DNA from: Erigeron canadensis
Taxonomy: Eukaryota; Streptophyta; Magnoliopsida; Asterales; Asteraceae
Reading direction: 5' to 3'
NCBI RefSeq assembly: GCF_010389155.1
Contig: NC_057763.1
Span: forward strand, 10,726,649-10,790,648
DNA length: 64,000 nt
Made by a program: the position numbers and the translations under genes. The notes under the pieces are model-generated. The model saw only the letters and a program-made list of their open reading frames with translations. It ran no database searches and was not told the DNA's origin. Positions 1 to 10,729 of this stretch are shown piece after piece (position 1 is the stretch's first letter; the number at the start of each line of letters is the position of its first letter).

Positions 1-632
1 TTAAGATTATAAACTAAGCCTGTTTTTATTGCCTAACCTTTATAGTTTAACGGGATTCCTGTTAAGTCACCTAAATAGTTTGGTTTCCTGTCAAGTCCCC
101 AACCTACTTTAACTAGGTCAAACATAAAAACGGTTCAACAATTACAAGCAAATAGTATCACTACATAGGCATGATCACATTATCCAAGCAGATGCATAAC
201 AATCTAGCTACTCATGGCAAAACACATAACACTAACAATCATTAATAGAAAAGAATCCATAGTAACAATTGCTAAATAAATAGTCTTGCAACAAAGTATG
301 CTAGTAACAATAATAAAAGTACTTAAACAATAAAAAGAGAGAAATCAAACTAAAGAGGTGAATAATTGATGATGCCGGATTACTGTTGATCATGCCATGG
401 TAACTTACGCATGCGCCACACCGAACACTCTCCTAGTTGTTGAAGAATCCTCTTAATTATTGAATGCGGCTACTAATAATTAAATTGAGATTGATAATTG
501 ATTGATTGTTGGTGCTTGATCTTCTAGATGATATGGTGGTGTTAAGAGGGTTTAGTTCTAATGGAAATACCCTAAAAATGGCCCCCAAGTTGCCTGGAGG
601 AAACAAGCTACTGCCCTAGGGTTTTAGAGGGG

Positions 633-640
633 TATTTATA
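633..640 (-). promoter_or_regulatory. TATA box of the A LTR
   Basis: The minus strand reads CTATAAATACCCC, the same context as the TATA box of element B at 8695. It marks the U3/R region. The nearest copy of the 13-bp dyad lies 34 bp upstream in the sense of transcription. Confidence 0.7.
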
Positions 641-674
641 GGTTTTTGGATAAAACCTAGCTGAACTGGGTTGA

Positions 675-821
675 CCAGCGGCGCTGGTGGCTGGGCCTGA
701 TGGGCCAGCGGCGCTGGTTTGCACTAGCGGCGCTGGGATGCTTAAGGGAGCGGCGCTGGATTTCTCCAGCGGCGCTAGTAGATGACTGACCAGCGGTGCT
801 GGCTGTTGCCAGCGGCGCTGA
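675..821 (-). repeat. Dyad array CCAGCGCCGCTGG in the A LTR
   Basis: Seven exact or near-exact copies of a 13-bp odd palindrome start at 675, 705, 724, 747, 766, 790 and 809. After the first interval the spacing alternates about 19 and 23-24 bp. Variants include CG to TG changes. The array sits directly upstream of the LTR TATA box. Confidence 0.9.
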
Positions 822-1059
822 TGGCTCCTGCTGCACCTCCTGCGTCTTCGTTCAGCTCCGAATCGCTTCCTTGTGTCTTGTAATCATCATAGGCTTCCCT
901 CCTGAGTTACTTGATGCCATTTACCCTGTCTCGCATCTTCCATGAATCTATATAAACATGCAATTCATTAAGTACCAAAAGTTCCAGAATATTAACTCAT
1001 TTAGACATAGAAATGAAGCCTTTCAATAGGGGTTTTTATCACAATTTGGACGCTCATCA

Positions 1060-1078
1060 TATACCCCCACACTTAAGT
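1060..1078 (-). other. Polypurine tract of element A
   Basis: On the minus strand AAGTGTGGGGGTATA immediately precedes the LTR start TGATGAGCG. The tract of element B just before 34007 is nearly the same, which supports the two elements sharing a replication mode. Confidence 0.75.
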
Positions 1079-2609
1079 CTTTGCTTGTCCCCAAGCAAAT
1101 AGTCCCATAAGATAAAACAATTGATGAGTGGAGAACAGTCATGCAAAGTAAAAAGTAATCTACTATATTGAATTCATTTGAAAGAACAGTCATGCAAAGT
1201 GTTTTGAGAAAGCTTTAGACAAAATCAGTAAGCTATAGCTAGAGGCGAGATAATTGGTCAATTAGAACTAAAAGCTAACTTTATACTTGTGTTAATACCT
1301 CTAAAACAGTTATACATCCATATGTCTTACAGCTTAATCTTACTACTTTCTGCTAACTAGTTAAGCACCTAATTAAGGTTTGTATAGCAATCGGAACTAC
1401 TAGCTACTAGCAAGGCATTTCACATTTCAAGGTTTGTGTACTTGTGAGTCATTACTTAGACACACTCCTACACTACAGTCATGCTCACTAGCTAAATACA
1501 AAAGCAATTACATGATATTATCATCTTTAATAGTTGAGACAGCGGTGACAGGTCGGTGATTCCTCACTAGCATAGTGACATAACTTAACTAAAAGTTCAC
1601 ATCAAGACAGCGGTGACAGGTCGGTGGTTCCCCACGCGCAAAGCGACATAACTTGATGTATATTGATTTTACTCATTAATAGTTCTTTGAACTTTAATTA
1701 ATCTACTGATTGCCTTTTCTTTAAGATACTACATTATTCATGCATAGACATTTATCAGAGATCCCAGATGACTCATACTCCTACTCCACAGGCAACTAGT
1801 TCACATTAAATAGTGTAAGAATTAAGGCGAACCATACATCTAAACTAGTTCCTACACAAGCACGTATAATTAAGTCCAATTAATATACCTATACTAATGA
1901 CTAGATAGCTCTAATTGCTAGGCATATTAAAGTCCGGTTAAGTGTACTATGGCAAACATAATCGCATACAGTTTTAGTCTAAGCTCTAATTCAGTTGGAA
2001 GCATGAACAACCACAAATGTATAGTTAAACTAATAATCCTAACTAACCGTTCATTCTACCAAAGCTAATGTTGCTTAATTATCGTCATCTTTTGCCTTTA
2101 ATTAAGCTTATTTCTCAAAAATGTTTTAAGACACAAGAAAAACTTTAAATTTGCATGAAATAGGTAGTAGAAAACTTTTGAATTATCACACATTTAGACC
2201 AAGGGTTTTTTCTATTCCATCCCCCCACACTTCAATTGTACAACGCCCTCATTGTACTAGACATAGAAAACAAAGGGAAATAGGAAAAACATGTGAAAAG
2301 TAAAAGTAAAAGGATTAACGAAACTTCCCGGGTCTAGAATTGCATGAATTGTTGTTGAAGATGGCATGTGTGGAGCGACTTGAATGATGAAGATCCTAAA
2401 ATACTTGAGTCGGCTCCGTTTGATGGTGATCTATTGATGCTTCTCCATCTTCTTTTCTTTTTGGTATTTTATGATTTTTTTTGGTTTTTTCAGTGATCTC
2501 GATGTGCTAACAGAGGTTTGAGTAGCTCTTGATAAGTGTTAGGTGATTGGGAGGAGTTAGGAATGTGATAACAAGGTTTAAAATGAAGTTTGAACTGCTG
2601 CTGGAGCTT
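1079..2609 (-). other. Non-coding 3' internal region of A
   Basis: AT-rich sequence with no supportable ORF. It holds the paired 51-bp repeats at 1536-1654 and a second polypurine-like run on the minus strand near 2220-2232. Parts resemble the 3' untranslated region of B upstream of its 3' LTR (32940-34000). Confidence 0.6.
1536..1654 (-). repeat. Paired 51-bp conserved repeats (A)
   Basis: Two direct copies lie at 1536-1586 (diverged) and 1604-1654. The second copy is, base for base, the reverse complement of both copies in B (33484-33534 and 33590-33640). On the sense strand the unit contains a perfect GTGG-GGAA-CCAC hairpin with a GNRA-type loop. The function is unknown. Confidence 0.85.
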
Positions 2610-2691
2610 CCAACGGCGCTGGCAAGGTGCCAGCGGCACTGGTGAAAAGCCTGTACATCCAGCGGCGCTTAAGAGGGTCCAGCGGCGCTGG
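2610..2691 (-). repeat. Internal dyad array 1 of A
   Basis: Copies of the 13-bp dyad start at 2610, 2630, 2659 and 2679, giving spacings of 20, 29 and 20 bp. Several are degenerate by single transitions. Confidence 0.85.
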
Positions 2692-3248
2692 TCATCCAGA
2701 ATGAAGAAATATGCTCAAAACCAAAGTTGTAGGTCTCTCTCCCGGTTCCGTGGCCTGGTCACTCGTCGAAAACGGACATCGGATGAAGAAGTTATGGCTG
2801 AGTCTACCATGGCGGGGTCTTAAATGCCCCTACACTTAAAGTGTCGGGCGGTTTACGCGAATAAGGTGAATAGAATGTGAACCTAATCTTGACCATTACC
2901 CAAACCGATTCAATCACCTTCTCAAAATTCCATTTCATTTTTAAGATGTCAAAATCCTTAGTTTTCTTTTCAATACTCATATCAAAAATCCAAACTTTCA
3001 TCCTAACATATACCATTTCAAGAATACACTTATGACACGTGACCTTAAAGTATTGCATGTTAAGGCTTATGTCCATCCATTTTAAAGGGCCGGGAGCTAA
3101 GAGGTCGGGGGCTAGTTTCAAGAATAAACAATAATGCATGTAATTACTACTAGCCCTAAGATTAACCAATTTAATGCATTCAAAACTAGTAAAAGCATAA
3201 AAGGTTAGAAAGCTCCCTGGATAACCCGACTTAATGCTGGTGAACTCC

Positions 3249-3312
3249 CCAGCGGCGCTGGTTATTATCTGGAGGCCATGAGCGGCGCTGGAGGTCTTCC
3301 CAGCGGCGCTGG
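3249..3312 (-). repeat. Internal dyad array 2 of A
   Basis: Three copies start at 3249, 3279 and 3300 (spacings 30 and 21 bp). This matches the alternation seen in element B. Confidence 0.88.
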
Positions 3313-3946
3313 TTGCTGTCTGGGCCAGATTCCGGTTCTTCGATCTTCTTCTTGACTTTTAAGCTTTCAATCTCCGGGACCTGCCAATTATCATTAGGTA
3401 TAAAAGTAAAATCAAGGGAGGGATTAAAAGACTTACCTGAATAAGTGAACATATGATTCACTTTGTCTCGAGTCGGTGGTATTATAGACTCCCCCACACT
3501 TAAAGTGTTGGGTGGTCTACGTTTGAAAGATGAGAAGTCCTTGCATTCGACATGACATATGACCCGATCTGCAACTTGTATATCTACTACGGGTGGTTGT
3601 CGTCCCATGATGAGGTAAAGGAATGGAATCCGCGTCAACAAGAGTGATCTTTTTTTGTTCCGGACGCGGGTGAGAAGGTTTCGATTCTGATTGTGATGCT
3701 ATAATCCTTTCCCATTGATTCTTCAACCTCGAAACGGTTCCCATCTTGACTTCATGAACATTCGTCTTCACCTTTTCTTCAAGTTCCTCGTTTCTTGTTG
3801 GAGTTTCTTCACCCATTAAGTTGTTTCTGGCATCTTCTTTGCTCGATTCAGCCTCAAATAGATCATTTTCACATTTGTAAGAGTGTCGGGCATCCTCGGC
3901 ATTCTATGATTGAGCAAATAATGAGATTTCGTGCGAATCGGAGCTG

Positions 3947-3991
3947 CCAACGGAACTGCCAGAGGCGCTTGAAGTTTCCCAGCGGCGCTGG
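3947..3991 (-). repeat. Internal dyad array 3 of A (degenerate)
   Basis: One clean copy at 3979-3991 is preceded 20 bp earlier by a degenerate copy at 3959 and an uncertain one at 3947. Confidence 0.6.
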
Positions 3992-4409
3992 CCCTTCCGT
4001 ATCAGCGTTTGATTTGTCTATTTCTTCAGTTCCTTCTTCGTTTGGCTCCCGTATGACCTGCACTTCTCCATCTGTAGACGAAACGATTTCCACATCAACA
4101 AGCTTCCTCTTGTTTGGTTCCGGATTTGGTGCTTGATTTGCTTCCATCTGTAGAACTTCTCCATAGTTATTTCACCAACGTCTAGTCGGGGATAAGAATC
4201 ATCTATGTCTAGGAACTCCCTTAAAAACTCTCCGTCGATCATGATGTTGAGGTCTTGATCAACACGCCACCTCTTGCTCGAATCATCATGCTCTTGCTCC
4301 GTCTCGACTACTCAAATGATCGTCCCCTCTTCGGTGCTTGAAATTGCCTCATCTTGATTGGTTTTGCATTCCCTAGCGATTTGGGCTTCATCCGCACCTT
4401 CCAAATGAG

Positions 4410-5090
4410 CTAAAATTGAAGTTTCACGAAAATCTGAGCTGCTACCGGGGCTACCAGCGGCTCTGGAAGTTTCCCAGCGGCGCTGGCCTGGGGGACCAGC
4501 GACGCTGGTTGCTCCAGGACAGTTTCAGAATCTTCGATTTGACTTGTTTCGCCTTGCTCTTGCTCCTTTTTGACCGGGACTGCATTAGTAGTTGAGGAAT
4601 GGTTTTCCACATCAGCAAGATGAATCTTGCTTGTTTCCGGATGTGGTATTCCATCTCCATCTTCGGGGGGTGACTGACAAACCTCATCAGGATGTCGATC
4701 ATCATCATATATGACCGTGCAGCCGAGAAAATCCTTGATTGTTGGGCAACGCTCCTGTGATTGTTCCTTCCCCGCTTGCATATACTCCTCCAAGAAAGTA
4801 TAGGCCTCTATTAATGAATAAAGGGGAAAGTGACGACCACAAGCAATGTCCACCGCCTTCACACTTGGAACCTCTAGTCCTAGATAAAACCACATTGCAG
4901 AATTATATTCAATTATCTCTTTGTCTTCCAAATAATCATCCGGCGGTCCAAGCTCCCAAAATGCGTTAAGCATCTCCTTTATTCTCTTCCAAGCATCTAA
5001 CCATGTTTCATCTTCTTGTTGCCTGAAATCCCTAATCTCCTCCAAATAAGCCACAAACTCATCATCGGATTCACAGTCTTCAAATTCCAT
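4410..5090 (-). CDS. gag-like ORF of non-autonomous element A
   Basis: An open frame of 226 codons starting 80 bp inside the primer binding site, the normal place for gag. The block RQQEDETWLDAWKRIKEML resembles the GEAWKRLKKM block of element B gag, so it is probably the capsid region of an Athila-type gag. The C-terminal third is acidic and serine-rich, and it runs through a dyad array read as SAAG. No CCHC zinc knuckle and no protease follow. The protein would be a nucleocapsid precursor acting in cytoplasmic particles, with enzymes supplied in trans by an autonomous relative such as B (inference). The frame is open, so recent function is possible. Confidence 0.6.
   Translation of the reverse strand: MEFEDCESDDEFVAYLEEIRDFRQQEDETWLDAWKRIKEMLNAFWELGPPDDYLEDKEIIEYNSAMWFYLGLEVPSVKAVDIACGRHFPLYSLIEAYTFLEEYMQAGKEQSQERCPTIKDFLGCTVIYDDDRHPDEVCQSPPEDGDGIPHPETSKIHLADVENHSSTTNAVPVKKEQEQGETSQIEDSETVLEQPASLVPQASAAGKLPEPLVAPVAAQIFVKLQF
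4454..4508 (-). repeat. Dyad array in the gag 3' end of A
   Basis: Copies start at 4454, 4474 and 4496. They lie in the 3' end of the gag-like ORF, the same relative place as the array at 11849-12013 in element B. Confidence 0.85.
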
Positions 5091-5170
5091 GAGTAATGTT
5101 AATCCTGCAATACAGACACTAACTAAGAATAAATTAAACTAATCCTAACCTAACTAAATCTGGCCTAATA

Positions 5171-5189
5171 GTCCCCGGCAGCGGCGCCA
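5171..5189 (-). other. Primer binding site of A (tRNA-Asp type)
   Basis: The minus strand reads TGGCGCCGCTGCCGGGGAC. It is complementary to the 3' end of plant tRNA-Asp apart from one changed base (GCTGCC for GTTGCC). Athila elements typically use this primer. It lies 6 bp from the LTR end at 5196. Confidence 0.85.
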
Positions 5190-5195
5190 AAAACT

Positions 5196-6423
5196 TGATG
5201 AGCGGGAAGTTTAACTTAACTTTCCTAACAAGTTTTAAATTTATATTTTACAAGGTTAACTTCTCTACTACACTCACTCTCAGGCAGTGGACCCGATCGT
5301 TTATAGTATAGCAAATCGGTAAGACCAGGATCGTTCTCAGGGACTATGTCTAAGAATGTAGCTAGGTGTAATTCTAAGATTGGCGGGGTTTGTCACTACT
5401 TAACTAACTAAGACTAACAAAAGCTTTCAACCACCTGGTCTAGCGAGGAAGCACGAAATGAGTTGAAAATGAAAAGCAAAACTATAATAATTAAAGCGAT
5501 ACATCTACTTGGAACTAGTTCACATGCCACATAGATCATCTACCATATTAATTATAATTGTTGAACGACTAATCACGACCAAGCTTTCTATCAAGTCCCC
5601 CGGTCTAAGTGGTCAAGATTCCAGTCAAGTCACCTAACCCTTTAATTAAGCTTCCTGTTAAGTCACCTAATTAAGATTATAAACTAAGCCTGTTTTTATT
5701 GCCTAACCTTTATAGTTTAACGGCATTCCTGTTAAGTCACCCAAGTAGTTTGGTTTCCTGTCAAGTCCCCAACCTACTTTAACCATGTCAAACATAAAAA
5801 CGGTTCAACAATTACAAGCAAATAGTATCACTACATAGGCATGATCACATTATCCAAGCAGATGCATAATAATCTAGCTACTCATGGCAAAACACATAAC
5901 ACTAACAACCATTAATAGAAAAGAATCCATAGTAACAATTGCTAAATAAGTAGTCTTGCACCAAAGTATGCTAGTAACAATAATAAAAGTACTTAAACAA
6001 TAAAAAGAGAGAAATCAAACTAAAGAGGTGAATAATTGATGATGTCGGATTACTGCTGATCACGCCGCGGTGACTTACGCATGCGCCACACCAAACACTC
6101 TCCTAGTTGTTGAAGAATCCTCTTAATTATTGAATGCGGCTGCTAATAATTAAATTGAGATTGATAATTGATTGATTGTTGGTGCTTGATCTTCTTGATG
6201 ATATGGAGGTGTTAAGAGGGTTTAGTTCTGATGGAAATACCATAAAAACGGCCCCCAAGTCGCCTGGAGGAAGCAAGCTACGGCCCTAGGGTTTTAGAGG
6301 GGTATTTATAGGTTTCCGGATAAAACCTAGCTAAACTGGGCTGACCAGCGGTGCTGGTGGGCTCTCAAGCGGCGCTGGTGGCTGGTTTAGTTCGGCCAGC
6401 GGCGCTGGGATGCTTGAGGGAGC
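5196..6423 (-). repeat. 5' LTR of A, part 1, interrupted by element E
   Basis: Begins on the plus strand with TGATGAGCG at 5196 and matches the left LTR closely from about 5672. Dyad copies lie at 6344, about 6366 and 6395. The LTR is broken at 6423 inside a further dyad copy by insertion of E, with target duplication GGAGC at 6419-6423 and 38191-38195. Confidence 0.85.
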
Positions 6424-8231
6424 TGTGACAATCCTCAATTTCCAATTAGGACTACTTACTTATATTTATCTAGGTATCGATCCCTAGAGGTTGTTAAGAG
6501 AATTTACCTTCTAGATATTCAAAGCATAGTGATAATTGTCCTTTAGTACAGTGAAATGCCTTAGAAATAACATAGATGACTAGCTATATTAGAAATGGCA
6601 TAACCAATAACTATAATCATTCAAGCCAATCTCAAGCTACAAATATTAGTTCTAATTGAACTTGACAAAATGCCAATGAACCAAAAATTTTATCTCGAGA
6701 AGTTAAGTTATATAATTAATAAGGTAAGACTCACAAGTTGTGATAACAATCATAAATCTTCACAAAGGACCAACAATTCAAACACCAAACTAATTGATGT
6801 GCATTTGAACATAAAAAATATAATGACCATCTAAATATATTTTTGTAAAATTATGGTGTCCATAAAAGTGCTTGAATAATAATAAATATCTCTATGTAGC
6901 TAAAATGAATACAAGTGGTGAATAATACGTAAATAACCAATTTGAAAGATAAAATGTACATGCATACATACATATACATACGGTTTTATGTATATATAAA
7001 AATGGGAATACATCTTGTACCATAAGGTCCTAATAACTAGTACTTAAATAGTACATGCACCTGACATTCAACATATACATTGAAGTACTTAAAGCAACTA
7101 ACAAAACTAAAATCCACTTTCAAAATTTGAATGAAAATTCTGCACATGTACATATATATTTACAAAACATACAACTACACATTCTTAGTGTACAAGAGTA
7201 GGAGTATAATTTAAGGGCCACACACCCTCCACCCTTACCTCACACTCTCTTTGTCCCATTCTCACACAAAAATTCTGCACATTTCTTTTCTCTCTCTCAC
7301 ACGTGAATATACCCCAGCCCACTCCACTCTTTCACTTCATTTCCCAAAACACAAACACACCCACATGCAACACTTTCTCTCTTGTTTCTCTCTCACTCTC
7401 ATTCTCCAAGAAAAGCTTCATTGTGTTCCTTTCTTCTTCAAAATTTCGAGACATGCATCACAAATTGGAGTTCAAATCTTAACTAATCAACTAAATAATA
7501 AGTGGGTTAGCTAGTAATCATCAAGGTTCAAGCAACAATGGAGGTTTAATCTTTAAGTAAACAACTAAAATAATAAAGGGTTTCAATCTTGGATCATCAA
7601 GGATCATTGAAGCAAGCTTGGGGTTCATCTTGGTGTCACTTTTGGTCACGAAAATTCTGCTCAGAACAGCCCCTCTTCACAGCCCCAAACCTCGAATCAA
7701 AAGGTTGACAACACACTCTCTTTGACTAACAAATCTCATCTTTAATCTTGTTTTTCCAAGAACCGATTTCTATTAAACTTTTCTCCATGTTTTCTTTCAA
7801 TTTCTTCTTCATTTAAACTCAATGAGGGCGAGGTTGATAGATTCTTATCTCACATGTTCATGCATGTAAAGATCTAGAGAAAGGATTCAATGATTCAACA
7901 AGGACAAGACCCAAGAGTTAGTAGTTGAATGATTTGTTATAAAATGGTTAAATGGGTCTCTTTAAAATGATTTTGTACCAAAGAAAAGATGCTTATACTT
8001 CTGGGATTTTTCATAAAAATGATGTTTTGAAAAAGAAGGTTAAAGGTTATAGCTTGATTATGTTCAAAAAGGGTAGATCTTGACATGCATGTACATAAGT
8101 TGTGTTAAATTAGTTGTTAAGAGCTTGGATTGAGATAGATCTTTAAATGATGAGTGATGATCTTGAAATTGATAATAATCTATAAATCTGAAGTTAAGAG
8201 ATACAAATTAAAGTGAAAATCTTGTTAGTGG
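6424..8231 (+). mobile_element. Element E, left part: Tekay-like solo LTR
   Basis: Begins TGTGACAATCCTCAA. The other end (38190) is TTGAGGTGTTACA, giving imperfect TG...CA inverted termini, and a 5-bp target duplication (GGAGC) flanks the whole. Together with 35556-38190 it is about 4.4 kb with no coding sequence, which fits a solo LTR. A CT-rich stretch at 7220-7400 looks like a transcribed leader. Element B entered at AGTGG (8227-8231). Confidence 0.6.
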
Positions 8232-8470
8232 TGATGAGCGATTTATTTGTGACTTTTTCATTACTAAATTGTTTTGATTTCAAGGCATAAATGAATCATT
8301 AATGTAAGCTTTAAGGTACTTAATGGATTTAGGTTTGTTGACAGGTTCGAATTGAGAGATGACTGATCGAGAGAGTAGGAATGAGTGTAGGAGAGTTAAG
8401 GACGAAGTTCAAGACTTGTGAGTACGAAGAATGAGAGTCGAACCATGGAAATGTAGGCGAAATGAAGTGT

Positions 8471-8656
8471 TTAGCGATGCTGGAAATTAAACCAGCGCCG
8501 CTGGAGTCCTTCAGGCACCGGACCAGCGCCACTGGCATGAAAACCAGCGCCGCTCATCCTTCAAGCATACACCAGCGTCGCTGGCACCAAAACCAGCGCC
8601 GCTCGTCCCCTCAGGAAGCAAACCAGCGCCGCCGGCATCAAAACCAGCGCCGCTGG
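8471..8656 (+). repeat. Phased dyad array in the B solo LTR
   Basis: Copies start at 8471 (degenerate), 8492, 8523, 8544, 8572, 8593, 8623 and 8644. Spacings are 21, 31, 21, 28, 21, 30 and 21 bp. The repeated unit is about 51 bp: dyad, a 17-bp spacer often containing TCAGGA, dyad, then an 8-bp A-rich spacer such as CATCAAAA. It ends 38 bp before the TATA box. Confidence 0.92.
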
Positions 8657-8694
8657 AGATAGGTCGGCCAGAATAGGGTTTTTCGTATTTTGCC

Positions 8695-8702
8695 TATAAA
8701 TA
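8695..8702 (+). promoter_or_regulatory. TATA box of the B LTR
   Basis: CTATAAATACCCC, matching the TATA context of the A LTR. The same motif recurs in the 3' LTR at about 34449. Confidence 0.7.
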
Positions 8703-9801
8703 CCCCGTTATAAACCCTAAAAACAAAAGCAGAGCACATAGGTCGAAAGTGACGGCTAGAAATCAAAGAATAGGGTTTCCCAAGGCATTCCATAATAGAT
8801 TTAACATCATCAACACTTGGCAATCCATTCCAGTGATTCTTAATCACCCGGTTCTTCATTCTTTCTTTCTCTCCGTTGATTTCAGATTTCTATGTTATTT
8901 TATTTTATCAGATTGTTCATGGCTACTCAGTCTATGAGTAGCTAATTTACTAGACATTCGTTTGGACGTCATGTAAACATGACTTGATTGTTGATTATGG
9001 TTGATTGTTGAACAGTTTATATGCTAAATCGTCGATCCATATTTATTTGATCCTGCTTGTTATTAGTTTTCATATACAAACTGATTTTAATTGATTTGGT
9101 TGAGTCGACTTGGTACCGAGGCTCTAGGGTCATTTTAATTTGTTTGCGAAACATTGATCGGTCTTTAATCAGTGTAATCAATTGATCTATAACTGGACAC
9201 TTGGTTGGGAATTAATAATTGGGTCAAACGGGTATGATTTTAATTAAGATTAACTAAACCAATTTGGCGAATGGAAACCGGAGCCAAGTGGTGTGGGTAA
9301 TCAGCGTCTTTATACTTTAACAAGAATTTAGACTTACATTAATGATTTCAGTCATAGTAACAGGCTCAATGCTTAATGCTTAATGAATGACCTTAGCAGG
9401 AGTTCATTAAAGTGTTCAACCAGTCGAAAGGCAGTTGAACTAAATTATTCAAGTGAATCTAACGAGAATCTGAATTTGAAAAGAGTCGTTCAACAACTTC
9501 AATCATAATTGCTTTTAAGCGTGTCAATCAAAACCAAACGAATGTCAGTTCTTACATTTATTAATTCTTTCAAATTTATGTGCAATTAGTTAATTAGGAA
9601 AACCCCCAATCACAACTTGTAATTTCATTTCTAAATATTTTAGTTTTCTTAGAATTAAGTTCCCTGAGAACGAACCTGGACTTACCTAGGCTATATTACT
9701 ACTACACAGAGTACACTGCTCTTAGTTGCGTTTTAAGATCGAATAGGTAATCCTTGAATTATAAATTTAAAACTTAGGTAGTTTAATAAAAACGCACATC
9801 A

Positions 9802-10580
9802 AGTGGTAATTTAGAGGCTAACACAAGCAATCAACATCATTGGTGGGATGTATTAACCAATAAACTTTTTGACATAATTAATCTTCTGTCTTGTAAGGAA
9901 TAAACTGAATATGTGAGGGCATTTTCAAGCAAAACTATCAAAATAAAAGTTTTAGACAAATGAGTTAATATTAACCTCCAATTGGAATTACTCAAAAATA
10001 CTGAACCAAACGAAAGAAATGATTTTTCTACTGAAACTGGTCAAAACTGTAATTTGGTATGAATATTTTATAAACTTTAACAATTTTTATCTCCTAATTC
10101 ATAAAGTTTCAGGAGGTCATACTTGGTGGAAAGTAATTTCAATGTGTTGTGAACTTAAAATAAAATCATGGGATTTTTCTAACAATCAGAACATCAAAAA
10201 CTTTTATTAAACTTCTGATGTCGCAAGCAGTGTCCATTCGGGACAGTTTGTGTTTGGATAATTTTTAAGGACACCAAACATTATCTAAAAATTCACCAAA
10301 AATTCACAAAAATACTAGATACATATAAATCTCTATATAAAAATCATGAAGATCCAAATAATTCGTCTTGACCCCAAAATAGCAGCCAACATTTCATAAA
10401 ATGTGAAGTAAAAACAGAAAATTTTGAAAGAAGCTAATCATTAGTGTAATGGGCTAAAAGATGCACTAAGGAGTTAATGGGCTAGCCCGGCCCAACTAAT
10501 GAACCGACAATGAATATAAATCAGTAGGCCTATTTGGCCCCATAACCACTATGATCCATTAATCACATAACCCAATTAAG
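9802..10580 (+). repeat. Duplicated 779-bp segment of E flank
   Basis: Near-identical to 35556-36334 and of exactly equal length, with only scattered single-base differences. It starts with the AGTGG target duplication and ends at the 7-bp AATTAAG shared with the B LTR. It holds no supported gene. Confidence 0.9.
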
Positions 10581-10722
10581 TTCCCTGAGAACGAACCTGG
10601 ACTTACCTAGGCTATATTACTACTAGATAGAGTATACTGCTCTTAGTTGCGTTTTAAGATCGAATAGGTAATCCTTGAATTATAAATTTAAAACTTAGGT
10701 AGTTTAATAAAAACGCACATCA
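10574..10722 (+). repeat. 5' LTR remnant of the main B copy
   Basis: Matches the last ~149 bp of the B LTR (9653-9801), starting at AATTAAG and ending CACATCA. The rest of this LTR is missing because of the duplication junction. Confidence 0.9.
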
Positions 10723-10729
10723 AAGTTTT

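Larger units (their letters stand above)
1..1059 (-). repeat. 3' LTR of element A, truncated by the window edge
   Basis: Element A lies on the minus strand. Its LTR ends on the plus strand in CGCTCATCA at 1059, the complement of the terminus TGATGAGCG. Base 1 corresponds to about base 5672 in the other A LTR, so roughly 475 bp lie outside the window and the full LTR is about 1.53 kb. The LTR holds a minus-strand TATA box and a dyad array. It is followed inward by a polypurine tract. Confidence 0.88.
3231..4242 (-). pseudogene. Unrecognised coding-like remnants of A, 3' of gag
   Basis: Short overlapping minus-strand reading frames rich in Glu, Lys, Ser and Asp. A stretch near 4090-4147 (KRKLVDVEIVSS) resembles the tail of the gag-like ORF upstream (KIHLADVENHSS). 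The region therefore looks like decayed tandem copies of one acidic module, each ending at a dyad array. No protease, reverse transcriptase or integrase signature is present. I cannot assign a function. Confidence 0.4.
8232..9801 (+). repeat. Solo LTR of element B (Athila type)
   Basis: A complete 1570-bp LTR from TGATGAGCG to CGCACATCA, flanked on both sides by AGTGG (8227-8231 and 9802-9806). No primer binding site follows, only E flank. It is near-identical to the 3' LTR at 34007-35555, except that it is exactly 21 bp longer. The 21 bp is one dyad interval in the array. Confidence 0.88.

Noticed and set aside
8492..8656. CRISPR-like array
   Set aside because: Regular short repeats, but the spacers are similar to each other and only 8 or 17 bp long, in a plant LTR. 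No cas genes.
8492..8656. GCC box (AGCCGCC) for ERF factors as the explanation of the dyad
   Set aside because: The core AGCCGCC does not occur in CCAGCGCCGCTGG. Only GCCGC is shared, which is too weak.
8462..8662. NQRRW-repeat peptide (also in A at 2590-2823 and 3231-3641)
   Set aside because: It is the translation of the DNA dyad in one frame. The same dyad is read as SAAG in gag, so no repeat protein is implied.
8749..8937. ORFs repeated in both B LTRs (8638-8937 and 34392-34691)
   Set aside because: Short frames in LTR R/U5 on both strands without domain signal. They are duplicated because LTRs are duplicated.
10019..10210. Identical 63-codon ORFs at 10019-10210 and 35773-35964
   Set aside because: They lie in the duplicated E flank. 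Identity reflects the recent 779-bp duplication, not protein conservation.
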